A stretch of DNA of 42,672 bases, taken from positions 1 to 42,672 of the forward strand of contig NZ_BMTT01000033.1 in assembly GCF_014649815.1 (NCBI RefSeq). The letters run 5' to 3'. Positions 42,488 through 42,672 of the stretch are shown in pieces; position 1 is the first letter of the stretch, and every line of letters starts with the position of its first letter. The notes under the pieces were generated by a model. The model saw only the letters and a program-made list of their open reading frames with translations, was not told the DNA's origin and did no database searches. This stretch comes from Streptomyces mutabilis (GTDB taxonomy: Bacteria > Actinomycetota > Actinomycetes > Streptomycetales > Streptomycetaceae). Position numbers and translations under genes: made by a program.

Positions 42488-42517
42488 GAAATACCGACTC
42501 AGAATCTCTGATAAAGT
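42488..42517 (+). promoter_or_regulatory. rRNA-type promoter, copy 1
   Basis: GGAAAT (42488-42493), 18 bases, then TAAAGT (42512-42517) in the context CTGATAAAGTCGGAA. The same pattern recurs exactly 80 bases downstream. The surroundings resemble the multi-promoter leader of Streptomyces rRNA operons as I remember it. Confidence 0.65.
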
Positions 42518-42567
42518 CGGAACCGCCGGAAAGGGAAACGCGAAAGCGGGAACCTGGAAAGCGCCGA

Positions 42568-42597
42568 GGAAATCGGATCGGAAAGATCTGATAGAGT
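42568..42597 (+). promoter_or_regulatory. rRNA-type promoter, copy 2
   Basis: GGAAAT (42568-42573), 18 bases, then TAGAGT (42592-42597) in the context CTGATAGAGTCGGAA. It differs from copy 1 by one base in the -10 and keeps the same spacer length. Downstream is a purine-rich leader. Confidence 0.65.
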
Positions 42598-42672
42598 CGG
42601 AAACGCAAGACCGAAGGGAAGCGCCCGGAGGAAAGCCCGAGAGGGTGAGTACAAAGGAAGCGACCGTTCCTT
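42598..42672 (+). other. start of a probable rRNA operon leader, 16S gene beyond the window
   Basis: A purine-rich sequence with repeated GGAAGC, GGAGGAAAGCC and CCGAGAGGGTGAG stretches ends in CGACCGTTCCTT at the window edge. This matches my memory of the conserved Streptomyces rRNA leader, which continues with TTGAGAACTCAACAG. Only the leader is present, so the rRNA gene itself is an inference. Confidence 0.6.

Overview
The window is a high-GC actinobacterial chromosome segment, almost certainly from a Streptomyces. The evidence is the extreme third-position GC, frequent GTG and TTG starts, very long antisense shadow frames, and a gene order that from memory matches the ispG–proS–nusA–infB–truB–ribF–rpsO–pnp–dapB–thyX–dapA–RNase J stretch of the conserved core near S. 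coelicolor SCO5696–SCO5745. Nothing was searched; all family calls come from reading the translations.

Layout. 1–3448: the 3' end of ispG, two GNAT acetyltransferases and proS. 3449–4041: a repeat-rich gap between convergent genes. 4042–6005 (minus): a three-gene unit of a Tat-type lipoprotein, a small ferritin-like protein, and an APH(6)-like protein whose kinase active site is degenerate. 6258–13304: the translation and transcription cluster rimP-nusA-ylxR-infB-DUF503-rbfA-truB. 13559–17392: one 1277-residue protein combining a dead trypsin-like domain with a P-loop NTPase. 17550–18506: ribF. 18725–24659 (minus): a complete peptide-type ABC importer. 25029–28319 (minus): a large Pro/Gln-rich MinD/ParA-like ATPase. 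28743–31785: a membrane-anchored beta-propeller-like protein, a DUF397 protein, and a decayed second copy of the propeller gene. 32011–37468: rpsO, pnp, an M16 protease, dapB and a small membrane protein. 37555–38469 (minus): two small membrane proteins. 38656–42352: thyX, dapA and RNase J. 42353–42672: a strong terminator, then tandem promoters and leader of what looks like an rRNA operon that begins beyond the window.

Themes. The first and last thirds are housekeeping: tRNA charging, ribosome maturation, initiation, RNA decay (PNPase and RNase J), flavin synthesis, the diaminopimelate branch of lysine and cell-wall synthesis (dapB, dapA), and flavin-dependent thymidylate synthesis. The widespread truB–ribF–rpsO–pnp order is broken here by about 4 kb between truB and ribF and about 13.5 kb between ribF and rpsO. 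From memory, the second interval is where S. coelicolor carries its type VII (ESX) secretion cluster. Here only an EspI-like MinD ATPase and neighbours of uncertain link remain, beside a clear pseudogene.

The most notable signals are the pseudo-enzymes (kinase and protease/NTPase), the probable partial loss of an ESX locus, several strong RNA hairpins that probably regulate rpsO, pnp, dapA and RNase J, helically phased short repeats upstream of the ABC importer and the MinD gene, and the duplicated rRNA-type promoters at the right edge. I did not find a convincing wholly new multi-gene system. The protease/NTPase gene is the best candidate for undescribed biology.
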